This document shows, one piece after another, positions 29,095 through 40,629 of a DNA stretch of 64,000 nucleotides. A model generated the notes under the pieces. That model was not told where the DNA came from, made no database searches, and was given only the letters and a program-made list of their open reading frames with translations. Both the position numbers and the translations under genes were made by a program. Source of the DNA: Eutreptiella sp. 'Long Island Sound 2002' (Eukaryota > Euglenozoa > Euglenophyceae > Eutreptiales > Eutreptiaceae); contig OZ038395.1 of assembly GCA_964036045.1 (NCBI GenBank), positions 8,486,547 through 8,550,546 on the forward strand. The letters run 5' to 3'. The first letter of the stretch is position 1. Every line of letters begins with the position of its first letter.

Positions 29095-32000
29095 TCACTG
29101 CGAGCAGGCGTTGGGGGTGACGAAGTCCGACAACACCCAAGTGTCGTCCAGGCGCCGCGGCGCCGCATCGTCCCCGGCCAGCCCCCCAAACAGCACCACC
29201 TTCCCATCGGCGGTCGCCGCGGCACAGGACCAGCCCCGGGGCTCGAAGCCCTCGGGCATGTCCGCGCTGTGGAGGACCACCGCGTCCCCGGGGCCGGACA
29301 CGTCCGCGACAACGACGTCCCGCGCGAAGCTCCCGGCGCCCTCATGGCCCTTGTCGCTGGGGTTGACCTCGCCTCCGATGAGCACCAGGTGGCCGCTGGG
29401 CCGGAGGGTCGCGTGCGCGTACACGCTGCGGGGCAGCAGCGGCACGCCCCGGTCCTGGGCCACGTGCAGCTCCGTCCACTCGCCCGTCTCGAGGCTGAAG
29501 CGGTGCAGGTCCGACATCTCTTTGCCGGCGAAACCTGAGGGACGAACGCACGACCGCAGCGGTACGCACACTATAGCCAGCCCCGGGTCCAGGCTTTGTT
29601 TATAGGAGGGGGGGTCTTTTGGCTCTGAGACCCACCCAACCTCCCCCCCAAAAAAAATCTTGACCCAAATTTGGCTGCGGGAAATCAAATTTGAATAAGA
29701 GGCCCCTTTGAGGGACCCCCCCCCCCAGACCCCCCCTCCCCTTACGCAGTAATTCCTGATAAACAACGCCTGCCCCGTTCATCGCCCTCAAACCCACGGC
29801 GCACTGCCCTCCCACTGCGGTGCAGCCGCGCTGCAGTACCCCTGGATCACAGCTCATCACCCCCCGATGGCAGAGCGGCAACGAACGCCGGGATGCCCGG
29901 CCACGGACGCATCGAATTGGGGTGTTTGCCTGGAATCCACAGCTGTGCCCTCGCGGTGAGCCCCAAGGCTTGGACCCCCCCAAACTGCCCCCCAAAATGA
30001 AATTAGTCACCTCCCGCCCCCGCAAAGCCTGTGCACAGCCGATGCATCAAAGCCACACAGCCACAATATCCAAATCATCACATGCGAAAAGAGGTGATGT
30101 GTGTCTCTGGAGCGTCATCAAACTTCGATGCATCATCAGCCACGCCATCGACCGCACCGCAGCCATACCATCAGCCACGCCATCCGCCATCGCCATCAAC
30201 AGCCACATGGTCCGCCACACCATGAGCCACGCCATCAGCCACGCCGAGCGCCACACCGTCAGCCACACACGCCGTATCGCCAGCCACCGGGCCCCACAAC
30301 TTTGTTCAGCACCGACTGCCGGGTGGACCACCGGTGGACAGGACCCTCATCTGCAAACATCGTGAGTGGTCTGAGATGAACAACAAGAGAGCGGAGCGCC
30401 AGGTGTGTATGGGTGGTTCGGCAGGCAAATGGGGCAGGACTAGGGAAACCTGGGAGGAGGAACGGGAAGGTTTGCCTCGTCCCCCGCACCCCCGCACCCC
30501 TGCCTGAATCACAGCCCCTCAGTGCCTGCAGGGCAGGGGTGCCCTTAAAAGCCAAAAAAAAAAGCCTTCGCGACGCCAACAGAAATGGACCTTCACGGGG
30601 ACGCTCTCTGCTTCACGGTCAAGACATGGGCACAAGACCACAGAAAAGGTATTGACCAATGGTTGGCAGTTGGCGGCAGTTGGTGGCTGGTTGGTGGCGG
30701 CGGTTGGCTGTTGGCGGTTGTTGGCAGTTGGCGGCGGTTGGCAATTGGCGGTTGGCGGTTGGCGGTTGGTGGTCCCTGGGGGCTGTCCTTATTAAAAAAA
30801 ATTGGGCCCCCCCTGCTGCACAACATTGGCACCATGCCAAGGGTCATCCATCAGTGGTGCACCGCGTTTGGCTGTGTGAGCTGCGATGGGCCAGGGCCGA
30901 CTGCAAGCGAGTCACTGCGGTCATGCGAGAGGGCCGACGTGTCATCTTTTCCCTTCGGCGTCCCGGCCCCTGCGCTATCCTCTGGCAGTTCATTTCTCGG
31001 CCAGTCTTTACTGCTTGGACCCTACAGCCGTCGTGTGGAGCAGGGCTGTCCTCAGTGCCAGAGAAACCGGCGGACTCTGGTACGCCTGGACCTCAACAGT
31101 GCACCGGCTGGTCAGGAGCTGCGTCGGTTACCGGCCAACCGCCGTCGGTTGGGCATCAACCGCCGTCAGGTATGCTCCAACCGCCGTCGGTTAAGCTCCA
31201 AGTGCCGTCCGTTGACTGCACTCCTACCGCACAAGGCTGTCCTCAGATGACCAATTGCAGCGCCGTACGCTGCGACCCCGGTTGCACATGCAGACCTCAG
31301 CGGCGCAGTACCCCCCAAATCCGGTCGCAACCCTGCCACTGTCGTGCTGCACCCTCCAACCCCAAGAGAGCCGCAGCGCAATCCCCTACATCTCCAGTGG
31401 AACCAAAGTCTCCAACAGCGGTACACTGCCCTCCGATCCCAGTGCATTCCGCTTCTACACACAATACCCACGGCGCACTGCCCTCCCACTGCGGTGCAGC
31501 CGCGCTGCAGCACCCCTTGACTGCAGGGCATCACCCCCCGATGGCAGAGCGGCAACGAACGCCGGGATGCCCGGCCACGGACGCATCAAATTGGGGTGTT
31601 TGCCTGGAATCCACAGCGGTGCCCTCACCGTGAGCCCCAAGGCTTGGACCCCCCCAAATGCCCCCCAAAATATGGCAGAAATTAGTCACCCTCCCGACCC
31701 AACATCATCCGTGGTCGATAGAGGGGGTCGATAGAGGCCCCTGGCAACCCCCCCCCCCCCGCCCGGAAAGGGGCTCAATTGACGGGACCCCCAAAATCCT
31801 ACCAAGACTGACCCCCGGGCCCCGGAGGTGACCCAGACCCAAAAATCGGCAAAAAATGAAAATGCCCCCCCACCACCCGGTTTTGGGGGGCTCTATTAAC
31901 CCCCCCCCCCCAGTTGAAAGCCCTGCTGCCCCAGTGCATTCCGCTTCTACACAAAATGCATCATCCGCTACCGGCACTGCAAATGCAGCGCATGGCCCTC

Positions 32001-32667
32001 CACCCTCCATCGGCCATGTTCCACCCGCCGACGTCGGTGTCGTCCCAAGGGCTGAACCTGCGATCACGTAGAGGCTCTTGCCGTCCCCGGAGGCGAAGAA
32101 GCCCGCGCCGCCTCGGCCGGCCGCAGCCAGCGTCGGCAGCTGGGTCCACTGGAGGGTCTTCGTGTCCAGGCAATGCAGTTCGCTGAGGCGCCCGGCGGCC
32201 CCACAGCCCCCGAACACGTACAGCTTGTCCCCGCAGGCGGCCATGACATGGAACGACCGGGGGCACGGCGCTTGCCCTTGCACCTGCAGGCACTCCCACG
32301 TGCCGCTTTTGCCATCGGGCGCCAGGATGACGCGGTGCAGGTCGTTCAGAGCCTTCTCGTCCATTGAAATGCCGACGCGGCCCCCGAAGATGTACAGGTG
32401 AAGGGCGCCGTCCGGCTGCGCGACCACCGCTTGGGAGTGGGCCACGCGGGGGGTCGGGGCGTCGCCGGCGCATGGCACGACCTCCCACTCAGCGACGGGG
32501 GCCGCCAGGTCCAACCGGTACAAGGTGGAGTCAATGGGGGTGCGGGCGACGTGCTCGCCCCCAAAAAGGTACGCTGCGCCCCCGGCAGCGGAAATGCCGT
32601 GGCTGGAGCGTGCCACGGGCACGGTACCTGCGACCTCCAGCTGTGTGCTCGTGCAACTGAAAGACAT
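29095..32667 (-). CDS. Six-bladed Kelch-repeat protein (2 exons)
   Basis: Exon 1 is 32667-32058 and exon 2 is 29534-29095, joined at a phase-1 GT-AG intron (GCAG|gttcag ... ccctcag|GTTTCG) that restores YVIAGFAGKEMSDLHRF. The 349-residue product has successive Kelch blades: ARSSHGISAAGGAAYLFGGE, PTPRVAHSQAVV with LYIFGGRVG, PRSFHVMAACGDKLYVFGGC, GRGGAGFFASGDGKSLYVIA, RSVYAHATLRPSGHLVLIGG, and PRGWSCAAATADGKVVLFGG. Length and order resemble plant nitrile-specifier-like Kelch proteins without a lectin domain. The family usually forms a beta-propeller for protein binding; an enzymatic role is not implied. The ATG at 32667 (MSFSCTSTQLEVAG) is favoured because the first blade follows at once. The 2.5-kb intron holds duplicated repeats. 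Confidence 0.92.
29796..30016. repeat. Repeat I, copy 1 (pair with 31467-31694)
   Basis: 'cacggcgcactgccctccc', 'ggcagagcggcaacgaacg', 'ccggccacggacgcatc' and 'ccccaaggcttggaccccc' recur in the same order and orientation at 31467-31694, with few differences. Both copies lie in the Kelch intron. Confidence 0.85.
30121..30290. repeat. Degenerate 'gccacgccatca' array
   Basis: Units of 'cagccacgccatc', 'caccgcagccataccatc' and 'gccacaccatgagccac' follow one another within the Kelch intron. Confidence 0.6.
30585..30830. repeat. ggcggttggc minisatellite with flanking block, inverse of 5350-5600
   Basis: 'gctctctgcttcacggtcaa', then an irregular 'ttggcggttggcagttgg' array (30660-30770), then 'gtccctgggggctgtcctt'. 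The inverse is in a serine hydroxymethyltransferase intron. Related 'aaccgccgtcggtt' words lie at 31130-31215. Confidence 0.7.
31467..31694. repeat. Repeat I, copy 2
   Basis: This is a direct copy of 29796-30016, 1.67 kb away in the same intron. It differs mainly by small changes such as 'ttgactgcagggcat' for 'ggatcacagctcat'. Confidence 0.85.
31831..31981. repeat. Repeat J, copy 1 (pair with 33780-33937)
   Basis: 'acccagacccaaaaatcggc', 'ccaccacccggttttggggg', 'cagttgaaagccct' and 'cattccgcttctacacaaaa' recur 1.95 kb away in the same orientation. The two copies flank Kelch exon 1. Confidence 0.88.
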
Positions 32668-32687
32668 GGCTGAGCTCTGCTACAGAT

Positions 32688-32932
32688 GAGTGAGTGAGTG
32701 AATGAGGGAGGGAGGGAGGGATTGGGTGAGTGAAGGAGTGAGCGAGTGAGTGAGTGAGTGAATGAGGGAGGGATTGAGTGAGTGAGTGAGGGAGGGAGTG
32801 AGTGAGTGAGTGAGTGAGCAAGGGAGGGAGGGATTGAGTGAGTGAGTGAGGGAGGGAGTGAGTCAGGGAGGGAGGGAGGGAGTGAGGGAGGGAGGGAGTG
32901 CGTGTGTGTGTGTGTGTGTGTGTGTGAGGGAG
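32688..32932. repeat. gagt/ggag tetranucleotide array with gt tail
   Basis: 'gagtgagtgagggaggg' mixtures end in a (gt) run at 32900-32925. It starts about 20 bp upstream of the Kelch ATG, so it probably overlaps the 5' leader or promoter. No promoter motif can be read in it. Confidence 0.9.
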
Positions 32933-33329
32933 TGGGTATTGGGGCACAAAGGCCGATACTACAACGCTTGGTGGATGTGTTTGTGCATTGGGTGAGACAT
33001 CCGGATCGTGGGCCTTGTTTCTTTCGCTTTTCCATCCACTTTCTGCGGAACATGGTCGCAAATCGCATGCAAACCGCACCGACAACAAGATCAGGCGGCA
33101 CTCCATCATCATCCTTTGTCCCACATGTAGGAGGGTTCCAGTAAGGAGATGCTGTAACTTCAATGGCCCCGCTGGCAATGCTTTGCACTGTCAGCGCTAG
33201 CCTTTGTTTGTACCCTTCTCCACACTGAATGTGATGCAGTTGTTTCTCTTGGTTGGAAAAATTTGCACGCATGGGAGCAGGTCGTGTTGACCACGCCACT
33301 GCGCCCGTGCCATTTTCTCTCCACAGGAG

Positions 33330-33412
33330 TGAGTGAGTGAGTGGGGATGGGAGGGAGGGAGGGAGGGAGGGAGGGAGGGAGGGAGGGAGGGAGGGAGGGA
33401 GCGAGCGAGTGT
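33330..33412. repeat. (ggga)n array
   Basis: Short 'gagtgagtgagtggg' is followed by about 14 'ggga' units. The Ser/Leu/Pro open frames on the minus strand are by-products. Confidence 0.92.
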
Positions 33413-33779
33413 GTGAGCATCAAATGGTCGGTCGGCTGTAGTGCATGTCCCCGCCTCAGACAATTCCAGCCATTGTTCGTCAGCAAGTTCGCATTGCGTC
33501 CGGGTTTTTGCTGGGCGCCTGTTCCTGTGCTTCCGCCGTTGTTCGTGCCGCCCTTCCTTATGTACACTTCCTGAATTGCGCGCGGATTAGGCCTTGCACC
33601 ACGCCAATTCAGCGGGCACATCTTTGACCTTTGTAAACAAATCTCAGAAAGACAAAGATCGAAGGTTAAAATTCGGTAGGGGTGGTTGAGAGTGCCAGAA
33701 GTGTCCCCTGACCTCGTCTCACCTCACCACACCCAATCTCACATCACCTCACATCACTTCACGCAATGTGAGCCCCATT

Positions 33780-33937
33780 GACCCAGACCCAAAAATCGGC
33801 AAAATATGAAAATGCCCCCCCCCCACCACCCGGTTTTGGGGGGCTCTATTAAACCCCCCCCCCCGCAGTTGAAAGCCCTACTGCCCCAGTGCATTCCGCT
33901 TCTACACAAAATGCATCATCCACTACCGGCACTGCAA
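33780..33937. repeat. Repeat J, copy 2
   Basis: This is a near-identical direct copy of 31831-31981 with slightly longer C tracts. Downstream to 34960 I see no recognisable gene, only short frames. Confidence 0.88.
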
Positions 33938-34967
33938 GGACTAACAACCCACTTACGGCAGTGTGTCATACCATATTCTTCATTACAGAAAACCAATCAG
34001 CCATATAGTTTATCGGTTGTGTCGGCTTGTCCTTGACCAGATCTGCCACCATGTCATTCACCAGTTGAGGAATACCGTGTTGCACCAAATACTGTACCTC
34101 GTCCCCACTCATTTTGCAAGGGATGCTCTGGAGAAAAGAGTTGACGACAGGCCACCAAGTGCGGCTCTGGATTGAGAACAGTAGCTCCTGTTGTCGTGGC
34201 AAAACATCAATGGGCATATGACATGAGGGCGATGAGACCGACATTGGGGTGTCCGACTCTGGTATAAGCTAAAGCCATAAAGCCTACCAATTCCCCCTAG
34301 TGCCTGTTTTCATTAAAATTACTTTGACAAGACCATGGACACTCTCACAAGCTGCTCAGGTGCCATGAGCATCACAAATAGAACATATATATTCACTTTG
34401 GGAATGTTCTGAATCCTTTTGGTTATCAAAAGGGCTCAAGGTCACGTGGCTCAATTTTTTTTTGACAAAGCGACCTTTAATTGAATCGCCACGACCCTGG
34501 TTGGGCCCTACCATCTCACCTGTTGCACGTCCTTTTTCCGTGGGGCTCAAGGTCACATGGCTCCATCGGTGTTTGGTTTCAGCAGAACACTTGTTGGCTG
34601 TTAGTGGATGTGTACTTTGGTTTGTAGCGTCTGGGTGAAATCCTGGCACCGTCGGATCCACCCTTCATGTACATGTAGAGTGCGCGTGATGCCTGTGTGC
34701 GTCAGTATTGCCATACAATGTATTTTTGTGACGAGGTTGTGTTCTGTGGTGGCGGGGTATTGATAGGTTTGGTTTGTATCGGGATTGATATCATACGGTA
34801 GCCATACTTGGGTGTCCCCATGTTTGAGGGACTGTCCTGGAGTCATCATTGGCGTGAGATCGTCTGTTGTTGGAGCCTATTTGGGTGGCATGCTCTTGGG
34901 TTGTGGGGTGTATATGAGGGTGCTGAAACGCACCGCGCACTGCACCGCACGCACCGCGTGCGTCAGA

Positions 34968-35335
34968 GTGAGTGAGGGAGTGAGGGAGGAAGGAAGGGAG
35001 TGAGTGAGTGAGTGAGTGAGTGAGTGAGTGAGTGAGTGAGTGAGTGAGTGAGTGAGTGAGTGAGTGAGTGAGTGAGTGAGTGGGGGAGCAAGGGAGTGGG
35101 TGAGTGAGTGAGTGAGTGAGTGAATGATTTAGTGAGGGAGGGGGGGAGGGAGGGAGTGAGGGAGTGAGGGAGTGAGGGAGTGAGGGAGTGAGGGAGTGAG
35201 GGAGTGAGGGAGTGACTGAGTGAGTGAGTGTGAGTGAGTGAGGGAGGGAGGGAGGGAAGGAGGGAGGGAGGGAGTGAGGGAGGGAGTGAGGGAGGGAAGA
35301 AGGGAAGGAGGGAGTGAGGGAGAGAGGGAGTGGGG
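34968..35335. repeat. Long gagt/ggga tetranucleotide array
   Basis: About 22 consecutive 'gagt' units (35001-35080) grade into 'gagggagt' and 'ggga' units. The predicted 235-residue minus frame (SLTHSLTHSL type) is the translated array. Confidence 0.95.
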
Positions 35336-35649
35336 TGAAGGTCAGCCCTGCCAACTGCTTTTGTCCACCCCCAACAACCCTCCGTCCCGTTGATACACGC
35401 CAGAAATCGTCTTGCAACCCTTCCAAATCACAGAATCTGCTTCTCCTTTTGTAGGACGTTGTGCACTGCGCCTGTACCGGACCCGCTATTGGGGTCACTC
35501 AAAACCCCACGTGCACGGGCCAAAAGCTCAGAAACGTCAGGAAGCAGTACACAGTTGCTGTCCACATTGCCTCTAAATTGCGTTTGGGGACATCACCCGT
35601 GGGCTTGTGCGTCAAACATTCTTTGGGTTGTGTGTAGGTGGCAGATGGA

Positions 35650-36090
35650 CATTGAGGGACTCTTTAAGGGACTGGACACGGCCATGGGGTTCGAAAATCA
35701 CTCAACAGAGCCATGGGGATTGAAGGTCAGTCGGTGGAGCCATAGGGTTTGCTAGTCAACGGAGCCGTGGGACACTGGGTCACTGGATGTGGCTATGGGA
35801 TTCGAAACTCATGCACGGTTGCAAGTCACTCAACACGGCCCTGGGGTGTGCAACTCGGGCAACATGGCCATGGGGTTTGAAAGTCACTCAACATGGCCAT
35901 GGGGTCGGCCATGGGTTTGGAAGTCACTCGGGGTACCCAACAAATTTGAATAGGGAAGGGGGGGTGGTACCTAACAAATTTGAATAGGGAAGGGGGGGTG
36001 GTACCTAACAAATTTGAATAGGGAGAGGGGCAACACAGCCGTGGGGTTAGAAGGTCACCGAGCAGGACCACAAGGCTTGAAAGCCACACA
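35650..36090. repeat. Degenerate ~32-bp 'acatggccatggggttt' array with a 34-bp triplet
   Basis: Variants of 'tcactcaacatggccatgggg' recur about a dozen times. Inside, 'acaaatttgaatagggaagg' with its flanks repeats three times at a 34-bp period (35940-36022). Confidence 0.8.
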
Positions 36091-36099
36091 ACATGGCCG

Positions 36100-37325
36100 T
36101 GGGAACACATAAAAGGGGGGTGTCGAAGAACACAACCCTCGTGGGAAATCAAGTGGACTCATCGATGTTAAACAACCCCTGCCGCATCACGGTCTCCGAA
36201 GCGGAGAGGGGTGGCATGGCCACAGAACCCCTGACGTATTGTGTCTTGGGATCGGCAGGAGCGGGGCACAGGATGCAAGCTCGCCCCCCGAACACCCTGA
36301 GAAACATGCACCTGCCTCGAATTTCCTACAACCACCGGCAGAGTGGCTCACATTCTTGACCATAAAGAGGGAATCCCCGCCCAGAGCGGGCACAACACCC
36401 CTTATCTTGGGTATGGTACCAGAACCAACCCCCAAAACCACCAACCACTCAAAACACCGCATGCAAGGGCCAAAATTTGGAAAATAAACGGCAGACCTCG
36501 AAGCATGGCATCAAGTCAATGTGGTTGGCCTTACACTTTGTCACGCTCCAAAAAAGTGTCCTTTTTAATGGGAATCGATTTTGGCAGATTCGGGATCGGC
36601 AAAAACGTTGGAGACAGTGAAAGTTCTACGTATTGCAAGTTTAAAGTTCTAGGTAGAAGCCTGGTATGCCTTGCCAAATGGGCCACATGCGGCCCAGCCC
36701 TTCACCCTTCTCAGCACTTGTGCAACCCAAGTCCAAGGAAAACAAAGGGCGGCCAGCACAACGTCACAGCAGAACCGCCCGGCGCCAAAGCGCCACAGGC
36801 ACAAGGAGGACAGCACAACAACTCGTCATGCCACCGCCTCCCAACCGGCAACGTCGGTCACCCACTAACAGCGCCAAACCTGAGGTCGTCCAAAAACACA
36901 GTCGCCAAGAACCCGACCAGGCCTTTGCTTAACAACGGGGGGGGGGGGGTGTGGGGGGGGTCAAATGAGAAGGCACCCACCCACTTTTTGGCGAGAGGCA
37001 CAGCTCTTGGCCTACCCCTATGGGGAGGGGGGGGGGGGGTCAACCTCAGGAGGCACCCACCCACCAAACCACCAAGACCACATGAGGGAAAATACAAAGA
37101 AAAAAATTTTCCGGCGCCTTTGGCGCCTGGGATATACAGGGACATGGGACAAAGGAGACCCACGAGTGACCTACCCCTACCCCGGGGGGGGGGGGGGTCC
37201 CGGCTGAAGGAAGCACCCAACTTTTTCAAAAAGGCACCCCCCCCCCCCCAGGGTAGGCAGACCACTACACAAAGGCCTGAACCTGACAATCCAATGATAA
37301 AGGCATTCCATGAGAGGCCCTCATC
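36100..37325. other. No recognisable gene; G tracts
   Basis: A long plus-strand frame (36343-37356) spans G/C tracts at about 36938, 37028, 37183 and 37240 and is Pro/Gly-rich without a domain, so I do not call it. 'ggcgcctttggcgcc' near 37115 is a short dyad also seen near 56170. Confidence 0.4.
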
Positions 37326-37329
37326 TCAT

Positions 37330-37790
37330 GGGTGGAATCAACGGGTGGCTACATAACGCCTGAGGGTGCCGCACGCGCTCACCACACGCACCGCATCAGT
37401 GAAGTATCCTGGGTTTTACGCCATGCTGCCGACCATAGCCCCAAGACTTCAAACGGAGCGACGCGGTGCCTTGCGGCACCCTCCCTGCCTTCTTGGGGTC
37501 CCGGAGCGGGACGGAATGAAAGTGCGCATGGATCGTGCTGCCTCGGGGCCCCGACAGTGGGTGGGAATCAGCACGGCTACATAACACCGCCCGGGGTCCG
37601 AAGGCGGGATGGACCCAAAATGGCTACATCAACACCATCGTCTCGGGTTCCTTCGAGTGGGGGCGAGGGAAAATGGCTGCATGACCCGTGCCATCCTGGG
37701 GCCCGCCAATGCAAAGTGCAATGCAAATGGCTACATCACCCCAGTCATCTTAGGGTCCCTAACAGGGTCCCCTCCTACAAAGTGCTGAAA
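37330..37790. repeat. Repeat K: degenerate 'atggctacatcacc' units
   Basis: About five units of 60-110 bp share 'tggctacat-ac' followed by 'cc-tcggg-tcc'. Related units occur at 47400-47475 and 56100-56165 and, on the minus strand, inside each 85-bp satellite unit of the Mutator-like element. Confidence 0.55.
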
Positions 37791-38122
37791 CGGACCCATA
37801 TGAAGGGGGAGGGGGGTCTCGGGTCCCACAGGAGGGTGTGGGGTCCGTGGAGTCCATAGGTCTAGTTACAATGGCCGAAATTGGGGATGTTTCCTGCGTG
37901 CCGCAGGCGCCGCACGGAAAGGGGAATTAGCTTTAGTGTACGCTGTCCAAGCAATTTACAACGGAACCAAAAAGTTCCCTCGAATCAGACAAATTGCGTG
38001 ATGATGTGTGATCATATATGAGTAACAAGAAAAACTTCCCATTCCCAAAAGATCGCCAAGGGTTGAGGCCAGGGGGTGCCAGAATTGGGGGAAAAAAACA
38101 CTCGGAGTGTCCAATACACCCT

Positions 38123-38212
38123 ACGATGGCGGTTGGTGGGTAAGCGATGGCGGTTGGTGTGTAACCAATGGCGGTTGGTGGGTAGCCGATGGCAGTTGAA
38201 GAGTGACCGTTG
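38123..38212. repeat. gatggcggttggt minisatellite
   Basis: Four units of about 22 bp, 'gatggcggttggtgggtaac' with variants. The core ggcggttgg is shared with the arrays at 30660 and 5400. Confidence 0.75.
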
Positions 38213-38267
38213 GGGGTAACATGCGGACATAAAAAAGACCAAAAAAAAAACGAACCCAAAAACAGTG

Positions 38268-38345
38268 CATATGCTGGGAATTGAACCCACGAGTTTTGGG
38301 AATCAAGTGTACTACAACTACCAACTGAGGTACCTCAGGGTTTGG
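38268..38345 (-). other. tRNA-like element (A and B boxes)
   Basis: On the minus strand TACCTCAGTTGG resembles an A box and GGTTCAATTCC is a perfect B box 45 bp later, which is the tRNA spacing. The T-arm forms four pairs. The anticodon and acceptor stems are poor, so it is a tRNA relic or SINE rather than a functional tRNA. Confidence 0.4.
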
Positions 38346-38349
38346 TAGC

Positions 38350-39610
38350 CACCAAGCATCAGAGGGTGGATGCCACAGTAAAAAAAAAGGGGTGAGCGTC
38401 CTTATGGCACCCCCTGGTTGAGGCTTGGGCAATCGAAGTTTGCCAGGCTCATGCTCCCCTTCGCCCACCCACACTGTACCAAGTAATGCCCCTGGAAAGC
38501 ACGGGACACCACCCTGTCGCCGGAATGGCCCACGTGTGTATGTCACCCCCACCCACAAAGAGCCATGGTACTACAGCGTGTAACGTCTGTAAAACCACCA
38601 AGGTGCCCTCAGTACCAGGGCTTCTTTTGAGCGCGGTGAGGGGGTTTGGGACCCGAAAATGTGTACCAAAAGTGGCCCAACAAGATTTTCCCAACTGTAA
38701 ATGTCGTTTTTTCCCGCGATGGTCACTTTAGTCTCGGGAGGGGGGGACGGGTTCCGGGGAGCCCCCCCCCCCCCCCTGGTTCTTAATTGTTCTACAGACG
38801 CCCGCTCAGCCCCCCAAAACAAAATGCTGTTGATCTTCAACACACAAACCTTTGGCAACAGAATGTGCCCCTATTACGATGGCCTCTTTGAGGCTGTGGT
38901 GAAGAAGGCCTCGATGACAATGACCCCTACGCCCTCCGGGTGGACCCAACGCCAAACAATGCATATCCATTTGGGCACCTTTCTGAAAACAGTGCCCATC
39001 TCTGCAGTGTGTCTTGGTTCCCTGGAACAAACAGCACGTGCGGCCTCTCAATTCGGGAAGGATGGCGTGCACAATGTCCAATGGTTGTGGTACACGTCAC
39101 CCTCGCAACAGGCACAGTGCATCAAGGCTCACACAAATCTCTTTGGGGGTCGGCGAGGGTCCCGGCAAGTGCCCCCCCCCCCCCCCGCCCCTGAAATCTC
39201 CCCCCGTAGCACGCGACGGTCTTCCCTACACGGGGGAGGGGGAGACGGTTGCCAAGTGACGTCTCCCCCCCCAGGGGGGGTGGGGGGATTGCAAGGGTAT
39301 TTCAAGGGGGCGGAGAATATCACAGAATACACACAGGTGACTGATTTGAAGTGATGGGAAAGCAATACAAAAACGTGTGGGTGACAGATGGGGAACACAA
39401 ACCACCGCAATAGATATTGCCCAACAAAACAGTGAAGTGACAGTCTCCCCCTCCCCCCGGGGGGGGATTGCAAGGGGGGGGGGGGGGCTGGCAGCACGAG
39501 GAATGGCAAGGGAGCCGCAGGGCAGCAAGGGAGCCCCGTCCAGCTCTTCCAGACACTTTTTGGCAAATCAGGAACCCTTCGCAGAGTTTGTTGTTCTGAA
39601 GCAGCCCCCA
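38350..39610. other. No recognisable gene; G/C tract-rich
   Basis: C tracts lie near 38765 and 39173, and G tracts near 39260 and 39473. Blocks like 'tcccgcgatggtcacttt' (38715) and 'cacgatggtcacttt' (44990) recur, followed by G/C tracts. No protein is recognised. Confidence 0.4.
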
Positions 39611-39615
39611 AGAGG

Positions 39616-40614
39616 TCACGGGATGTCCCGGAGGCTCATGGTTTGGATATGCGTGTGCATGCTGTGGTACAGCCGGGCCTCAGCCTTGGGACGAAGCCGT
39701 GATTTCCGGCCCCCGCCCGGCTTGGGATCACACATCTCAAACCCGGCGCTCAGTTTCCCGGGGTGTCGCTGGATGCCCTTCGCCGTAATGCGCTTCGACA
39801 CCGCGTCGGCCGGAGGGGCCGGGTGGGTCGCGGCCCCGGGGTCCTGCAGCAACTCGTGCAGGGACGAGACGTTCCCCTTGCCGCTGCCGCGGGCCGCGAC
39901 CTGCCGCGGCGAGCGCTTCTTCGCGGTCACTTTGTTGGCGGCCAACATGCCTTTCGCGGGGCCGGCGAGCCCCGCCAGGGCCCAGACGGCGGACCCCTGC
40001 GGCGGTTCGTCGGGGGGTCCGAAATCCGCCTTCCGGTGCTCGTCGAACGCGGAGCTGTAGATGTCCCGCTCGTTGGGGCGGTGGGTGATGTTGTCGAACT
40101 CGTTCTCGTAGCTCACGGCGGGCCCCACCCGCTTCCTGCCGCCGCGCCCGAAGTAGACCAGGTCGTCGGCGTTGCGCGGCGGCTGAGCGGTGGCCTTCTC
40201 ACTGGCCGCCCCCGCGCCCTTCCAAGGGGCGTGCCTGGGCTTGGAGGCCTCCGGTCGAGCCACCGGGACCCGCTCCTCCTCGTCAAGGGCCCGCCCGATG
40301 TCCGCCAGCAGCGCCTCGTTGAACGCGGCGCCGGCCTTGCTCTGCGCCACCGTGCTGCGGTACTGGGGGTTGCGGGACACGAACTCCGCCATGCGCTTCA
40401 CGTGGGCCCGGTGGCGGCGGGCGCTGGTCTCGCCCTTTTGGAACGTCTCCACCTTCCGCGGCTTCGGGGCGCTCGGGAGCTTGGACGGCGAGATCTCCGC
40501 GATGTAGACCTCCTTGGGATCCGCTAAGACGTACTGCCCGCTGGCGGTGGCCAGGAACGTCGGGATCCGGATCTTTTCCGCATTCTCCACTGGGCCTGTG
40601 ACGCGGATCGGCAT
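39616..40614 (-). CDS. Uncharacterised basic, low-complexity protein
   Basis: A GC-rich frame of 332 residues runs from the ATG at 40614 (MPIRVTGPVENAEKIRIPTF) to a TGA at 39616. Upstream codons remain open, and 'gtagcag' precedes the frame, so it may be a terminal exon. The N-terminal 50 residues look folded (ATASGQYVLADPKEVYIAEI). The rest is rich in Lys, Arg, Ala and Pro and probably disordered, with a charged block TSARRHRAHVKRMAEFVSRN, a central EFDNITHRPNERDIYSSAFD and a basic tail. Strong third-position GC, like that of the Kelch and ligase exons, supports real coding. I recognise no domain. A scaffold or cytoskeleton-associated role would be a guess. Confidence 0.68.
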   Translation of the reverse strand: MPIRVTGPVENAEKIRIPTFLATASGQYVLADPKEVYIAEISPSKLPSAPKPRKVETFQKGETSARRHRAHVKRMAEFVSRNPQYRSTVAQSKAGAAFNEALLADIGRALDEEERVPVARPEASKPRHAPWKGAGAASEKATAQPPRNADDLVYFGRGGRKRVGPAVSYENEFDNITHRPNERDIYSSAFDEHRKADFGPPDEPPQGSAVWALAGLAGPAKGMLAANKVTAKKRSPRQVAARGSGKGNVSSLHELLQDPGAATHPAPPADAVSKRITAKGIQRHPGKLSAGFEMCDPKPGGGRKSRLRPKAEARLYHSMHTHIQTMSLRDIP

Positions 40615-40629
40615 CAAGCAGACCACCTG

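Noticed and set aside
34791-35498. Ser/Leu/His/Pro repeat protein on the minus strand
   Set aside because: Translation of gagt/ggga tetranucleotide arrays; the same holds for 32531-33299 and 33160-33621.
38268-38345. Functional tRNA gene
   Set aside because: A and B boxes fit but the anticodon and acceptor stems do not pair; kept only as a tRNA-like element.
39763-40527. A 254-residue plus-strand frame
   Set aside because: Antisense shadow of the basic protein gene; Arg/Gly/Val-rich as expected of GC-rich complement.
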